28,664 nucleotides of DNA from Saccoglossus kowalevskii (lineage: Eukaryota; Hemichordata; Enteropneusta; Harrimaniidae). Within the stretch, counting starts at the first letter, position 1. Every line of letters starts with the position of its first letter. The notes under the pieces were generated by a model. It searched no databases, was not told the DNA's origin, and was given only the letters and a program-made list of their open reading frames with translations. The stretch lies in contig NW_003122410.1 of NCBI RefSeq assembly GCF_000003605.2, positions 323,179 through 351,842 of the forward strand, given 5' to 3'. The translations under genes were made by a program, and so were the position numbers. Shown here piece after piece: positions 1-10,429 of the stretch.

Positions 1-90
1 CGTTGCTAGTCATGTAATATTATATGTTATAATATTCTTGAGAGGGGAGGCATGTCGCATACGACTTATTTACCACTTCCGTGTCACTGA

Positions 91-206
91 GAATGTTCTA
101 GAATCGTTCTGTGTCTGGGTGGAATATTCTAGATTTTTTTAGAAACTGGTTGAATAGGTAATAGAACACTGTAGGAGGCAATATAAGGTAATGGAACATT
201 CTAGAA
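91..206 (+). promoter_or_regulatory. Cluster of heat-shock-element-like sites
   Basis: Three matches to the heat-shock factor binding pattern (alternating GAA and TTC triplets spaced by 2 nt) lie within 116 bp. GAATGTTCTAGAA at 91-103 is perfect over three triplets, GAATATTCTAGAT at 122-134 has a changed third triplet, and GAACATTCTAGAA at 194-206 is perfect. A TATA box follows 66 bp after the last site, which is the usual order in a heat-inducible promoter. No heat-shock protein coding sequence follows. The promoter could belong to an LTR retrotransposon remnant: a possible LTR runs from a TG near 13 to a CA near 414. Function is inferred only. Confidence 0.5.
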
Positions 207-271
207 ATTTGTAGTAAGTTCCAGACTCATTATGTATGCTGATGTAATGGTCTATTTATAGACAGTGAGGG

Positions 272-280
272 TATATATAG
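272..280 (+). promoter_or_regulatory. TATA box
   Basis: The sequence TATATATAG is followed about 25-30 bp downstream by CAGCACTGAGTTCAGAT, which could hold a transcription start near 300. The heat-shock-like sites lie directly upstream. The region 300-610 contains no recognisable protein; its 72-codon open frame (391-609) starts at a non-ATG codon and looks random. Confidence 0.4.
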
Positions 281-682
281 GGGAGTTGTTCAGCACTGAG
301 TTCAGATCGGAGATCTCGTTGAATTGTATTGGAGTTTAAGTATCTAGTTATCGGAGTAGTGGAGTTTTACCGCGTTATTATACTTGATGTTTGCAGAGTA
401 TAATAATACCAGTACCAGTTGGCCCCATGTTCGTATTTTATCATCGCCGCCAGGGAAGTCTTTCTGTTACTGTTGCTATTTTGGTATTTGAACCATCACA
501 CCTGTACTATACCAATTACGGTAATATTACGTTGCATGTGACAAATAGTATGACATTATATCTAATCGGTGGTAGGAATTTGCAAGGCAGTTTATATAAT
601 TGTAAATAACACTGAACACGAAACACGCCAATCTCAATCTCACTGCCTTGCATTTCTTATTTAGTGAGAATCTATATTAATT

Positions 683-768
683 ATTTCAAGTAGCGAGTCG
701 ATTTTCAAGTAGTGGACACATTTTTAAGTAGCGGGTCAATTGTTAAGTAGTGGGCCGATTTTTTTTCA
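683..768 (+). repeat. Short tandem array, about 19-bp unit, 4 units
   Basis: Four degenerate units with the core TTTCAAGTAGYGGGYCRAT follow one another. The paralogous DNA near 22545-22580 has only one to two units, so the array changed length after the segmental duplication. Confidence 0.6.
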
Positions 769-895
769 AGCAGGAAAATGGAACTCAATGTCTGATTTGT
801 TGCCAGATAACAAGATCTATTCAATTAATTGTCAATCAAAATGGAACATGTTTTTTATAAATCTTAAAATCATGCTTGTATACAACAAAAACTAA

Positions 896-925
896 AGGAA
901 GGAAGGGAGGAAGGAAGGAAGGAAG
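896..925 (+). repeat. (GGAA)n microsatellite
   Basis: A run of GGAA/GGGA tetranucleotides. The paralogous site near 22668-22680 keeps only about three units. Confidence 0.8.
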
Positions 926-1139
926 CAATGATAGTTACTTAGTTGAATTACTGAAACCTATCGCCGCGATATAAGCGCAACAAAGGGGTCCGTTCCAAAA
1001 CTATGGTGGAAATATGTATATCACCGTGAACTTGAAATACGCCTAGTGTATTTTTTGACTTTCTGAATTCCAAACAATCGAATGAAATGTGTCTGAATTA
1101 TATAACTCTAGGTTTCTCTGTATGTCTTATCTCTTCTAG

Positions 1140-2334
1140 ATAGAAGTTGGTGAACTCAAGAAGTTATTCAAGGTGGTACTTCTCAACCAATTTTTGTACG
1201 CCCCTCCAATGGTGTGGGCGTACTACGTCAGCGCTATGTGGCGTGGATGTAGTATCAGTGGTAGTGATTTGCCGAGCGGCGGAAAGATATTGTATGATTT
1301 ACTCGCTTGTCTGATCTTTGCTGAAGTCATATTTTACTATTCGCACTGGTAAGCAAACTTTCCTATTGGTGCAATAAATCGACCATTCATCGATCGTGAC
1401 TGGTGAACATTAAGTCACGGACGAGAGACCAGTAACCAGACGGTCTTTAGAAAACTAAAAATTGTAATCGGCACCCTGAATGTTACCATAAAACAATCAT
1501 TGTTTCTTTTGCACAATTTATATTACGTCACACTCCACTCTAATTGAGGACCTTGACTCTGCTGAGGGCTGTATGCGTTATAATTTGTTTCTACGACCAT
1601 TAGCTTTATCTTTAAGAGTAATGTTTCTTCACAAGGGCATTGCATCATCCATTCCTGTTTAAACACGTACACAAACTCCACCATGAATGGACGGCTCCCA
1701 TTGGTCTAACGTGCATCTTCGCTCATCCAATCGAATTCGTGTTTTCAAACTTAATACCTGTGTTGGGTGGACCCATCGTGATGGGATCTCATCTGATGCT
1801 ACACTGGCTGTAGTTGGTGACTGTAGACTAGTGTATAACATTACTTTGAATCATAGTGGTTATCATTTTCCGATTAGTAGATCACCTGAAAATCACGACT
1901 TCCACCATTCAAAGTGAGTAAATATTTGTTTTCACAGTTGATATATATGTCAAGATATATGTCATGTGGTGTTTGCGATTTGATATGAAATGCGATTCAA
2001 TTCTTGTTATGTCAGATACGATGCAAATTCGATGAAATGTTATCGACGTGATATGATGTAATGTAGTGTAGTGTGATGCGATGTGATGTGATGTTATGTG
2101 ATGTTATGTGATGCGAACTGACGTGACACAATGCAGTGAAGATAAAAAAAACCCACTCAATTCTCATCGATACATTTGTTTCCTAGGTTCAACGGCAACT
2201 ATGGATCTACTGGAATAATGGATTGGTTACTTGGCACTGACGCCATTTTTAGAGACACCATCGCCTTCAAGCGACACAAGATACTGTTTGGAGCAACCCC
2301 AATGTCTGAGAAATACCCCGATACTAAAAGTTAG
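1140..2334 (+). pseudogene. FAXDC2-like fatty acid hydroxylase, disabled 3' copy (exons 5-7 equivalents)
   Basis: Three exons correspond to exons 5-7 of the intact gene at 15941-23987. They are 1140-1348 (209 bp, open, about 53 of 69 residues identical), 1636-1913 (278 bp) and 2187-2334. All splice sites survive (CTAG/ATAG start, gtaagc, ACAAG/GG, gtgagt, CCTAG/GT). The first histidine box (HWALHH, split across the first junction) and HKLHH are intact. The middle exon has TAG at 1811-1813 where the other copy has TGG, and a 5-nt insertion near 1826-1830 that shifts the frame. HSGYH and HDFHH are therefore preserved only in another frame. The last exon is otherwise open and stops at 2332-2334, two codons earlier than its paralogue. 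Exons 1-4 would lie left of the window. Such a protein would be a di-iron membrane hydroxylase if intact. The many conservative residue changes suggest it was functional for some time before it broke. Confidence 0.88.
2049..2115 (+). repeat. Degenerate GTGAT-type pentanucleotide repeat in the pseudogene intron
   Basis: Repeated GATGT/GTGAT pentamers lie in the intron between the last two exons. A homologous, differently sized array lies at about 23690-23760 in the paralogous intron, so it predates the duplication. Confidence 0.7.
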
Positions 2335-2490
2335 CAGTAGACAAAAAACAGACGTATGCAACTTTAACATCTTCAAGAAATGTTTTTATAACTTTAGCAA
2401 TCACTCGATCCTAGATTTTTCCGCGATAATGTTGTTGTAAGATTGCTGTATGGCATTTATGACATTATGTCGTTTCCATCGAGAGGGCTA

Positions 2491-3344
2491 TATACTTCGA
2501 TTCATATGACACGCCTGTTAAGACTTCAACAGTGTCCCCGAATTTTCTGTTATAAGTTATTACTGCATAATGTAAGACTATTTGTATTCATATTTTAGCA
2601 TCAAGTTGTTATCATGCACAATACCGGTCTGTTTTGTTCAATTATTTAGTGACAATGCACTAACATTAATCGCTGTTTTAACTTCTAATTACTAGTACAT
2701 TAAATCTTGCAAGCTTAGCACTTTACCTCGCTTTTTTCAGTAGCTTAGGTACAAACATTATGGGATATTTATATTTGGTAATATGGCCGAATCTGATTGA
2801 TTGAGTGGAAGTAGATATCATTCATTCACGGTAAATAAGGGAATTTAATCGCAGTCTGATTTAAACAACAGAGTCGATACTAGAAATTGCGTACACCCGT
2901 ATGCCTACGATTGTACTGTTATGGTGAACTGGACGTGTGGTAAAACAGTCTGAGACCAAAGTGTGTCATCGAATTTCGAAGAATTGTTTGGTATGACAGA
3001 TTAGAATTAGCTCTTACAACAACGTTGAGTTGCCGATTTATTCATAAACTTACATTTTGTATAACAAATCAACCAGTAACAATCGAAAATTGTTCTTTGG
3101 AAAAGGAAATTGAAGCTGTCTAGCAAATAAAAACAAAACATCAAGTCTAGTCACCATTTTTGCATGCAATGTATGGGTAGTTTGGTAAACAATTTCCAGA
3201 TGAAACACTTTCTATTGCATGTATTGTTTCGTAGTTTTTGCCAAGAATTATATGTCATTTCAATTAATTGGTAAGTGTTTAAAATTATTAGACGTGTTAT
3301 CAGAATCTAGTGTAAACTAATTATATAACCAAACCATTTAATAT
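2491..3344. other. Intergenic, no gene seen
   Basis: AT-rich DNA with no convincing open frame, splice-supported exon or long repeat. The paralogy with the 24-kb region ends near 2490. Confidence 0.5.
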
Positions 3345-4258
3345 TAGAAAAGAAGTGAAACAGGAATGTGTCATAACCACACTCTTTTTAATATTTGCAA
3401 TAATGATTTAAAAGACTCCCCCTTTCTAAATAATACAAAGGTTCACTCAATTATGTATGCTGATGATCTAATACTTATTTTCACCTCCCAGGCTGGTCTG
3501 CAGATAATGTTAAATACACAAAATAAATACTGTATAAAATGAAAAGTGGGCGCGAATCTAACATAAACGCAGGTTGTCATTTTCAGTTCATACATACATA
3601 CATACATAATGAGGAAACAATACCATTCATGGGAATAAATGAAAACATCAAATATGTATAATTATCTATGAATTGTTATTAAATCAAATGGGAGTTTCAA
3701 TGATACAATGTTACACTTAAAGCAGCCAAATAAATTCACATTATGAATAAGGTTATATTTGGAAAAATAGACATTGAACTAAAAACAATAGTATTTAACA
3801 TTTCTTTCGAACCTATTTTATTTTACGGATCAGAAATATGGGCATTAGATATTGTTGACAATATTAAACGGGACAAAACAACAACTGAAGAAATAAATAT
3901 TAAATTTTGAAAACAAATTCAAGAACAAGGTTCTGTATCATATCATTTAGAGCAGAGGTGGGTCAGTATCCACCTTTTCTCTGTGCAAAAATACAGGCAA
4001 TGAACTACTGGCTGCACATGAAGGAATTCCCAGATGATCATCTAAGAAAACATGCTTACATAGAGCAAAAATTACCCAATATTATCAAATATAAATGGTT
4101 GAATGCAATACAATCAATTTTACAATAAAACGCGCTAAATTTCATTCAAGAAAATTCTCTTAGTATAAAACAAAAAAATCAAATCAATAGCATCTTAAAA
4201 ATGCCTTTGGAAAGACAATATGTGAATTCATGGGGAGTTAGCGACATATTTAAATAAA
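3345..4258 (+). mobile_element. Decayed non-LTR retrotransposon (LINE), reverse-transcriptase C-terminal half
   Basis: Translating across stops and frameshifts gives a typical LINE reverse transcriptase tail. A diverged QGC-type motif and LFN..NNDLKD come first, then the catalytic YADD at 3456-3467 followed by LILIFTS. A downstream thumb-like part ends in N.T.TQVVIFS. Next come FEPILFYGSEIWALD (about 3809-3853), MNYWLHMKEFPDDHLR..AYIEQK (about 4000-4070) and KYKWLNAIQSIL (to about 4126), the conserved C-terminal arrangement of these elements. In-frame stops (for example after YCIK near 3540) and several frame changes show that it is dead. The 5' part (ORF1, endonuclease) is absent, consistent with 5' truncation. 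The clade is not determined. A (TACA)n tract interrupts it near 3589-3608. Confidence 0.85.
3589..3608 (+). repeat. (CATA)n microsatellite within the LINE remnant
   Basis: Five consecutive CATA units. Confidence 0.8.
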
Positions 4259-4341
4259 GCTAGACTGTAAAATGGTATACAAAATTTATAATTAGCAACC
4301 ATATTGAATCTGTAAATAGAAAAAGGTATACACACAACAAA

Positions 4342-4362
4342 ATTATTATTATTATTATTATT
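4342..4362 (+). repeat. (ATT)n microsatellite just 3' of the LINE
   Basis: Seven ATT units lie about 85 bp after the last LINE-like codons. They may mark the 3' tail of the retrotransposon, whose ends are often simple repeats. Confidence 0.7.
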
Positions 4363-5990
4363 GTTAATATTGAATTGGGGGATGGATGCTTAGGGTTTGA
4401 GTTAGTGTAAGAGGTGGGAATACTATAGTCATTCCTCAGCGTGTTCATCGTAACGAACGAAAATAAACTATTTATTTATTAAATAAGATTTTTTGGAGAT
4501 CAACAAAACCTTACATTTGTTTCCTACACTACCCTACCTGTACGTTAGTTTAATTTGACCAGTTAACATAATGTTATTCTTATACCTAGCAGTTGCTACA
4601 AATATGGTAGTATATGATTTATTACCAGTGCAGGTTGCATAATTCAGCAAGGAATCTACATGACAATTGTATCCAAGTAAAAACAAAATTAGGTGACCGG
4701 GCACCTTTTATTTTACATCCCTTTTATTCATTGTGTGGTACACCGCGTTTCATGAAGACGTTAATTTGTTTGATGGACATTTATATATTTAGTTATTTGC
4801 GGCAAATACGCTTGCTTTTTAGTTCCCGTTCGTACAGTAGTCCGAAAACGTAACTAGTAATTTCGGTGCTGTGTTTGTGTGCGTGCGCGTTTATCGTTAT
4901 ATTTTGGACATGCTTTGATAGATTCTATTCACATTTGATACACATACATGTCATGGAGGTATACATCGGCACATGAAGTTGTTTTGTGATTAGATCAATT
5001 TGGACCGTTTGGCAACTATTCTAGTCTTGACATTCACAATGTAAAAATATAGACGTCTTTGATTATTCATCTCTATTTTGTCAGCAGGCGATCAAAACCT
5101 GTATTCAAGGCCTTACAATGTTCTATTGCCTGCACATATGTTTAATTGCTGCTCTTTGAACACCATTGTCAACATATTAAGTAAGACTTGAGAGGTTCTC
5201 TTTTAGACTTCTTGGAGAAAACAACAATTTCTAACACCTAGTTCAGTTTGTAAATTTTAGTCTTGCCCAGATTAGGGATTTATTTATCAATAGGATTCTG
5301 TTATAGACGTCTCTGACCTACCTGCTTCACCCTACGAGTCTTTGATCTGACAGCGTTTATATTGTTATCAACTCTCTTATCCAGTAGTTGATGGCACCAC
5401 GTTCTGAGACCTACCTTGGGATGTTACGTCATCTGGGAAAGTTGTGTGTATTATATGGGTGTAATTATTGTCTTATTAACGTTACGTTAGGTATCCGGAA
5501 TCAGCACGTTCGCAAACTTTTTGAAAGACTGACTTTATTCACTTCCCAAAACACACTATATTACATGGAAGTTTGAGACCTTGAGGCGTGTACATGTAGT
5601 CAATCACACGAAGTACTTAACACGTCTTATATACTTGATTAATTGCTCGGTATATTGGTGAAGATGGCTGCCACGATATTTAGTTGTGCATATTAATGAT
5701 ACAAGTATGTACGATGTAGACACGTTTAACATTCCTTGTATTTTAAAAGACATAGTCATTAATGTTATTTAATGGTCGTTTCTTGTTGATGTTATGTAAT
5801 ACTTTTAATTTAAACATGTTAATGGAGAATTGGGTTAAGATGTATATCGTAGTGATTACACATGCCTCACAGCGAGCGGTGCTCTATCACTCACGAATGC
5901 AATATCAACCACTAATAATTTGATCAACCATAAATAAAATAACTCTCAACCACAAATGTAATGCAAATTTAATTAATCGATTATTTATTA
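4363..5990. other. Intergenic, no gene seen
   Basis: AT-rich DNA with only short random open frames (up to 79 codons, without recognisable motifs). I find no repeat longer than simple runs. Confidence 0.5.
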
Positions 5991-6500
5991 AAGAAATTAA
6001 CTCTACAAAGCTTTTTTTATTGGTCCAAGCGCAAAGCTAGGTTGTTCCCTATTTGTTTTTCAATAAAATAAAATATTATTTGAGTGTATAAATAGCGAAA
6101 GTCGGGTAGACTGCAAAATAAACAAACTATGTTGCCTGGTTCAGAACTGCAAAGAAATGTTGATATATTTTTAAGTTTAACCTGTGAGGAGGCCTTTCCG
6201 TTGTCGCTAGTAATAGCAACAGTGTTTGACAGAAACAGCATCAAAATAGATGTTGAATCATTTAACAGTACTGGGGGGTCTTCGTCTAAACGATCATTCT
6301 CGCTCGGAGACTTTCTTTGAGATTTATCGCAGCTACAGCCGAATGTGTGTGGTGGGACTATCTTTACGTACGTCACGGTATGGGAGATAGTGACTTTCAG
6401 TTTTGTTATCATTGGGTACACTGTAAATCTTGGAAACACTTTAATGTTTTTCATTAAAACACACCGTTTTATTTGAAAACACACAGTTCTAATTAGTTGT
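5991..6500. other. Overlapping unassigned open frames
   Basis: A 155-codon frame on the minus strand (6484 down to 6017) begins at GTG. Its first ATG is near 6457. On the plus strand a 63-codon frame (6129-6320) overlaps it. Both have protein-like composition in the same stretch, and they cannot both be informative. No domain is recognised, and I see no splice sites that settle a model. This may be a host exon, a repeat or chance. Confidence 0.2.
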
Positions 6501-7395
6501 GTTCACGTTACACGAAGTACGGGCTTTAAGCTGATTTAAGCTGATTTAGACTTATCTAGCATATTTGCATTTCGGCTAGACCCAATTGCGTCCACGCACA
6601 GGGAGGGCCAGTCGTTAGCACGGGCTAAGGGGCGCCATCAGTTGGTGACCTTTGGCAAGCCGCTATTTACGAACGAAAAAAGGATGACACGCGCGAGGTT
6701 CTATTTCTGCTACTGACAAGTTTCGTTCTAATTTTGAAGCGACGTGCACAGGAACGCGAGAGAAGACGGACCCAACTTATTTGGATGCACAGAAACAGTA
6801 TACAACGGCGTAACACGATACAGAGTTTTATTAATGCTTGTCGTTGACAGCGAACCAAATTTATTTTGTCTACGATTGGAGCTGCTGTACGCTCTACTAC
6901 AGCGACGCGATCAGTATGGAAGCCTGTACACTGAGCTCGGTTGCCATTTTGGGAATGAGAAAGTTGGATATATTTGATCACGTGCATAATGTTTTAGTTC
7001 CCGTTCAAAAAGATGTTATTGTTCGTTTCAGTTATTTACTCATCTGTTTTGAGGTGTAAATTTTCACAAATATTGGGTATTGTCCCGAAAGGTTTAAATT
7101 TCACTTATTCAGCTGCACATAAGTCAAGGAGACTTCTTCATGCGATTGATAATATCTTTTACAACAACTATACATGTCTGGTTTTTTTAAATGTTACACT
7201 CGAACTTACCTTATTAATGTATATATTTAGGAATAATACTTACTTGAGTATGTGATTTGTTTATTGTTTGTTATGATTACTGTACAATAGTGCAAAGTGC
7301 CTCATCATGAAACGCATCATTTGATATATTTTGTTTTCAAAAATGATAATGTTAATGATTTTTATCATGTTATCAGTGTAAATATATTTTAAAAT
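6501..7395. other. CpG-richer segment, then AT-rich DNA; no gene assigned
   Basis: Between about 6570 and 6930 the base composition rises in C and G with many CpG dinucleotides, unlike the flanks. It includes a tandem TAAGCTGATT pair near 6530-6548. This could be a promoter or first exon of an unrecognised gene, or part of a mobile element. The overlapping short frames on both strands show no known motif. Confidence 0.25.
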
Positions 7396-7438
7396 GTGTC
7401 TCTAATACGAGCACTTGTAAATATTCAGTTTGTGTTTT

Positions 7439-7600
7439 ACTTTTCAAAGGGTTGCGATGATAAACACTTTTTCAATACATATTCCTGGTGGACACTCTTT
7501 TCAAAATGTATGTCTAGTGAAATCACTTTTCAAAGAGTTGTGATAGTAAACACTTCATTAAAACATTTGTCTACGATTACAAACGTCTTATTAAAGTGAT
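7439..7600 (+). repeat. Two tandem units (about 87 bp) related to DNA at 21225-21320
   Basis: The motif ACTTTTCAAAGGGTTGCGAT at 7439 recurs, diverged, at about 7526, each time followed by GATARTAAACACTT. A further relative with the same order of motifs (TTTTTCAAAGTATGGCGATG) lies at about 21235-21320 inside intron 4 of the FAXDC2-like gene. This is probably a dispersed repeat family. No coding function is seen. Confidence 0.5.
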
Positions 7601-9987
7601 TACAGTAACCGAGTGACTTACGCATAACTTTGTTGACCGACATGGTCTTGTAGTTCGAACATATTCGAATATGCAAAACTTCTATGAGAAGCTGCTTTGT
7701 GCAGTGATAAGTAACGCGTATCGAACTGTGCGGAGTTCGAGACTGGGTATGACACGACTCAAGCGGATCAATGGGTGTTCGCCATATAGAACACGTGACC
7801 TGCAATTTTTCTTCCAATGCTCGTATCATTGTTTACACGTACCGTCCTCTTCTTCGCATTATTATGCATGTCTGCCTTTTATAAAAGAAGGTACACACCA
7901 TGTTCATTCATTAAAAACATAATTCACTAATCTAGGGTCAATATTGAATATTTGCTGTGAAATACAGAAACTTTAATAATCGCTGTTGTGTGGTCACTCA
8001 TGATGCGTTCTGTGCATATTTAAACCTAGTTCGATGAAGGGCGAAATAATCCTACCGGCAATAGTGCAGTTATCGATGCGTTGTTAACAACCAACTTCCC
8101 GGGTGACTCTGATTTTGAATAATATTTGTATAGCCGACGTCAGGGTTCGAAAATCAAAAAATAGGTTCGGTCAAGCAAAGTTTTTAATATGTAAATGGGA
8201 AATTTCGTTTATTTCTGTATTCATAAACAATTTTCAAAACCATCACATAAATATTCCGTACCATTTTACACTAAAATAATGATGATGTGGTCATTTGGCA
8301 CTTGGCAGTCAGCTACGAATACCACAAATAATGTTCGCGAACGATAAGTCTGGTACGCGGCCATTCTCCTTCCCAGAGTTCCTTGTGGTTAGATCACCGA
8401 AAGTATCTCTGCAATATATATCGATAGCTGATTTTTCTGTAAATGCACTGTCAAGGGTGAAATAGTTATAATTTACAAAAGAAAATAATTTCCTCGCGGA
8501 ATAACGGTTATTAAGGTGTTACTCGGTTCATCAAACTGACCGTCCTGTTGATTACCAGACAAAGAAATATAAAGAAACGAAAGCACTTAGGGGTATTTAC
8601 GGCTACCTACTGTCCGTTGGGTTTGAGAATCGAACACCTGCATGGCAATGTTTTGTTGGACGTCCTTGAAAGTAGTGCCACTGTAACGCATCAACCAATC
8701 AACGACAAGTATAATATCGCGTGGTGGCAGAGATATATTCGTAACAATAGAACTCTGCCTGGGAGATTGGTCAATCACCTCACTACGCACGGCCATTTTC
8801 CGCGGTTGTTTCATTTGAAACCGAACTAAAAAAAGTGGAAAAAACGTATGTGCCATCCGAACTATGTATTAATGTCAGATTTCAGTACAAACGTAAATAC
8901 GAATCATTTTTTCGCGGACTATGTTTTGCAAAGTATTGTTATTATAGTGAAATGGCGCAAGTTATACACCACAACCGGGAAGAAAAACGTTCTGTTAACG
9001 TATATAGTTGGGAAAGAAACATTAAAGACTAATTTCACTGAAAGGAGTCTCCTAACATTTCCGTTCATCTTGTATTATGGTGAATATTTCAATACTATTT
9101 CTGGCTTGAACGGGTTCGATTTTCCGCGTCAAACAGACATAGAACACAAAGGTTCTAGTAAGTTTATAAAGTTAGTCATTTATTGTACAATATACTGCTA
9201 TAGCATCTAGAAAATGTACATAGGTATATAGGTTCAGTGTGTACTGTCATTATTTCGGGTGTACACCATTTCCTGCATATAATACTTTTCTGCATATTCT
9301 ATTGCTGCATATTCACTGCATGAATTGTTGTATGTACCTGTTAAGATATAGTCAAAGAAATGGTCATTTTCATTTTTTTTACATACCAAAGGAAACATAG
9401 TTTGAAATTCTAAGGGGTGTATCAATAATAAAAAAAATAATCAGTGGCGTTTATCAGTTGTAAGAAAAACTTCCTTTTGTATCTCCCCTTCAGAATCATT
9501 TTACAAAACTTGTTATACCCTTCCCAATTCTAAATTCAGTCTTAGTATATACTATTATAATATAAATAAAATTAATACTGCTCTTGGGAAAGGGATACAA
9601 AAGTAATTCTTTCTGTTGTATCTTCTTCCACATTATAGGTTGGGTAAAATTTTGCAGAAATGTTATTAAATGACATTTTAGTATTTTTCGTGTGCTTTGT
9701 GTGTTTTTAAATTATCAATCACAAAATATGATGCAATTTATGCAGCTCCTATATAGACCAATATTTATTGATGCTGACATTGTGCTGTGGTCTGATGCAA
9801 TGTTGCCATTGGTGAATATTGGCATAGGAGCTTCATAAACTGTAACAGTGACAAAGTACATGTATTTTACATTGGTGCATTTGTTACTGTAGGAAACATT
9901 CATAATGAATGCCTTGGATGCCATACATGACAAGTTTTGATTGGTCTATAAAAGGATACCACCACTTTCATCGCAGGCCACATCCAG
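7601..9987. other. Intergenic, no gene assigned
   Basis: Contains short open frames, the longest being 120 codons from an ATG at 8848, with no recognisable domain or repeat content. A CpG-containing patch lies around 8590-8820. I cannot support a gene here. Confidence 0.4.
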
Positions 9988-10266
9988 ATGTTTTACTGGA
10001 TGTTGAAATTGAACATAATAACATATGATCCAAGTTCAATGTTAGTAAAAATGCCTCCTTTATGTAGAATACCTGGTCAGACAGGGCTGTCAATCAGACT
10101 ACCATCAAACCAGAGATTTCAACGTGGACAAGTACGTGACCGACCTGGTGGTGGGGCGGAACTTACATGCTTATATTACTTGAAGTACCATGAAATACCT
10201 AGAAGAAACATGGTAATGGAGGTATTTAACATATGTAGACAATTTCTGACTGATGAAGAACTGTAG
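9988..10266 (+). other. Unassigned 92-codon open frame upstream of the transposase
   Basis: The frame begins at ATG 9988 and ends at TAG 10264-10266. It has a basic, Gly/Arg-containing middle (RFQRGQVRDRPGGGAE) and no known domain. A possible acceptor (CTTATCTTCTGCAG ending at 10404) lies just before the transposase-like coding. This frame could be a 5' part of the same element or chance. Confidence 0.2.
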
Positions 10267-10429
10267 CGTATTGCCTTGTAAAAGGTAAATTTGCATTTTG
10301 TTATTAATCTATGAATTAAAGGGTTTTTAGCTGTAATTTGTAATGGGTCATTATGATTATTCCAACTGCAAATCTCATTGCCTAAATTGGCTTATCTTCT
10401 GCAGGTCTAACCATGACTGATTCATGTGA

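Larger units (their letters stand above)
650..2490 (+). repeat. Segmental duplication, copy 1
   Basis: This block matches about 22540-24135 in the same orientation. Homology runs through non-coding DNA upstream of the first duplicated exon (for example the stretch around 770-850 against 22587-22665), three exons, both introns, and about 150 bp of downstream DNA. The copies differ by substitutions and by length changes in simple repeats. They lie about 21.8 kb apart as a direct repeat. Confidence 0.85.

Noticed and set aside
391-609. 72-codon frame after the TATA box
   Set aside because: Starts at a non-ATG codon, shows no motif and has random-looking composition.
1687-1917. Plus-strand 76-codon frame ending in NHDFHHSK
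   Set aside because: A frame shadow produced by the 5-nt insertion in the pseudogene exon; only its last 25 or so residues are homologous.
8848-9210. 120-codon ATG frame
   Set aside because: No domain, splice signals or repeat support. The length is reachable by chance in a window of this size.
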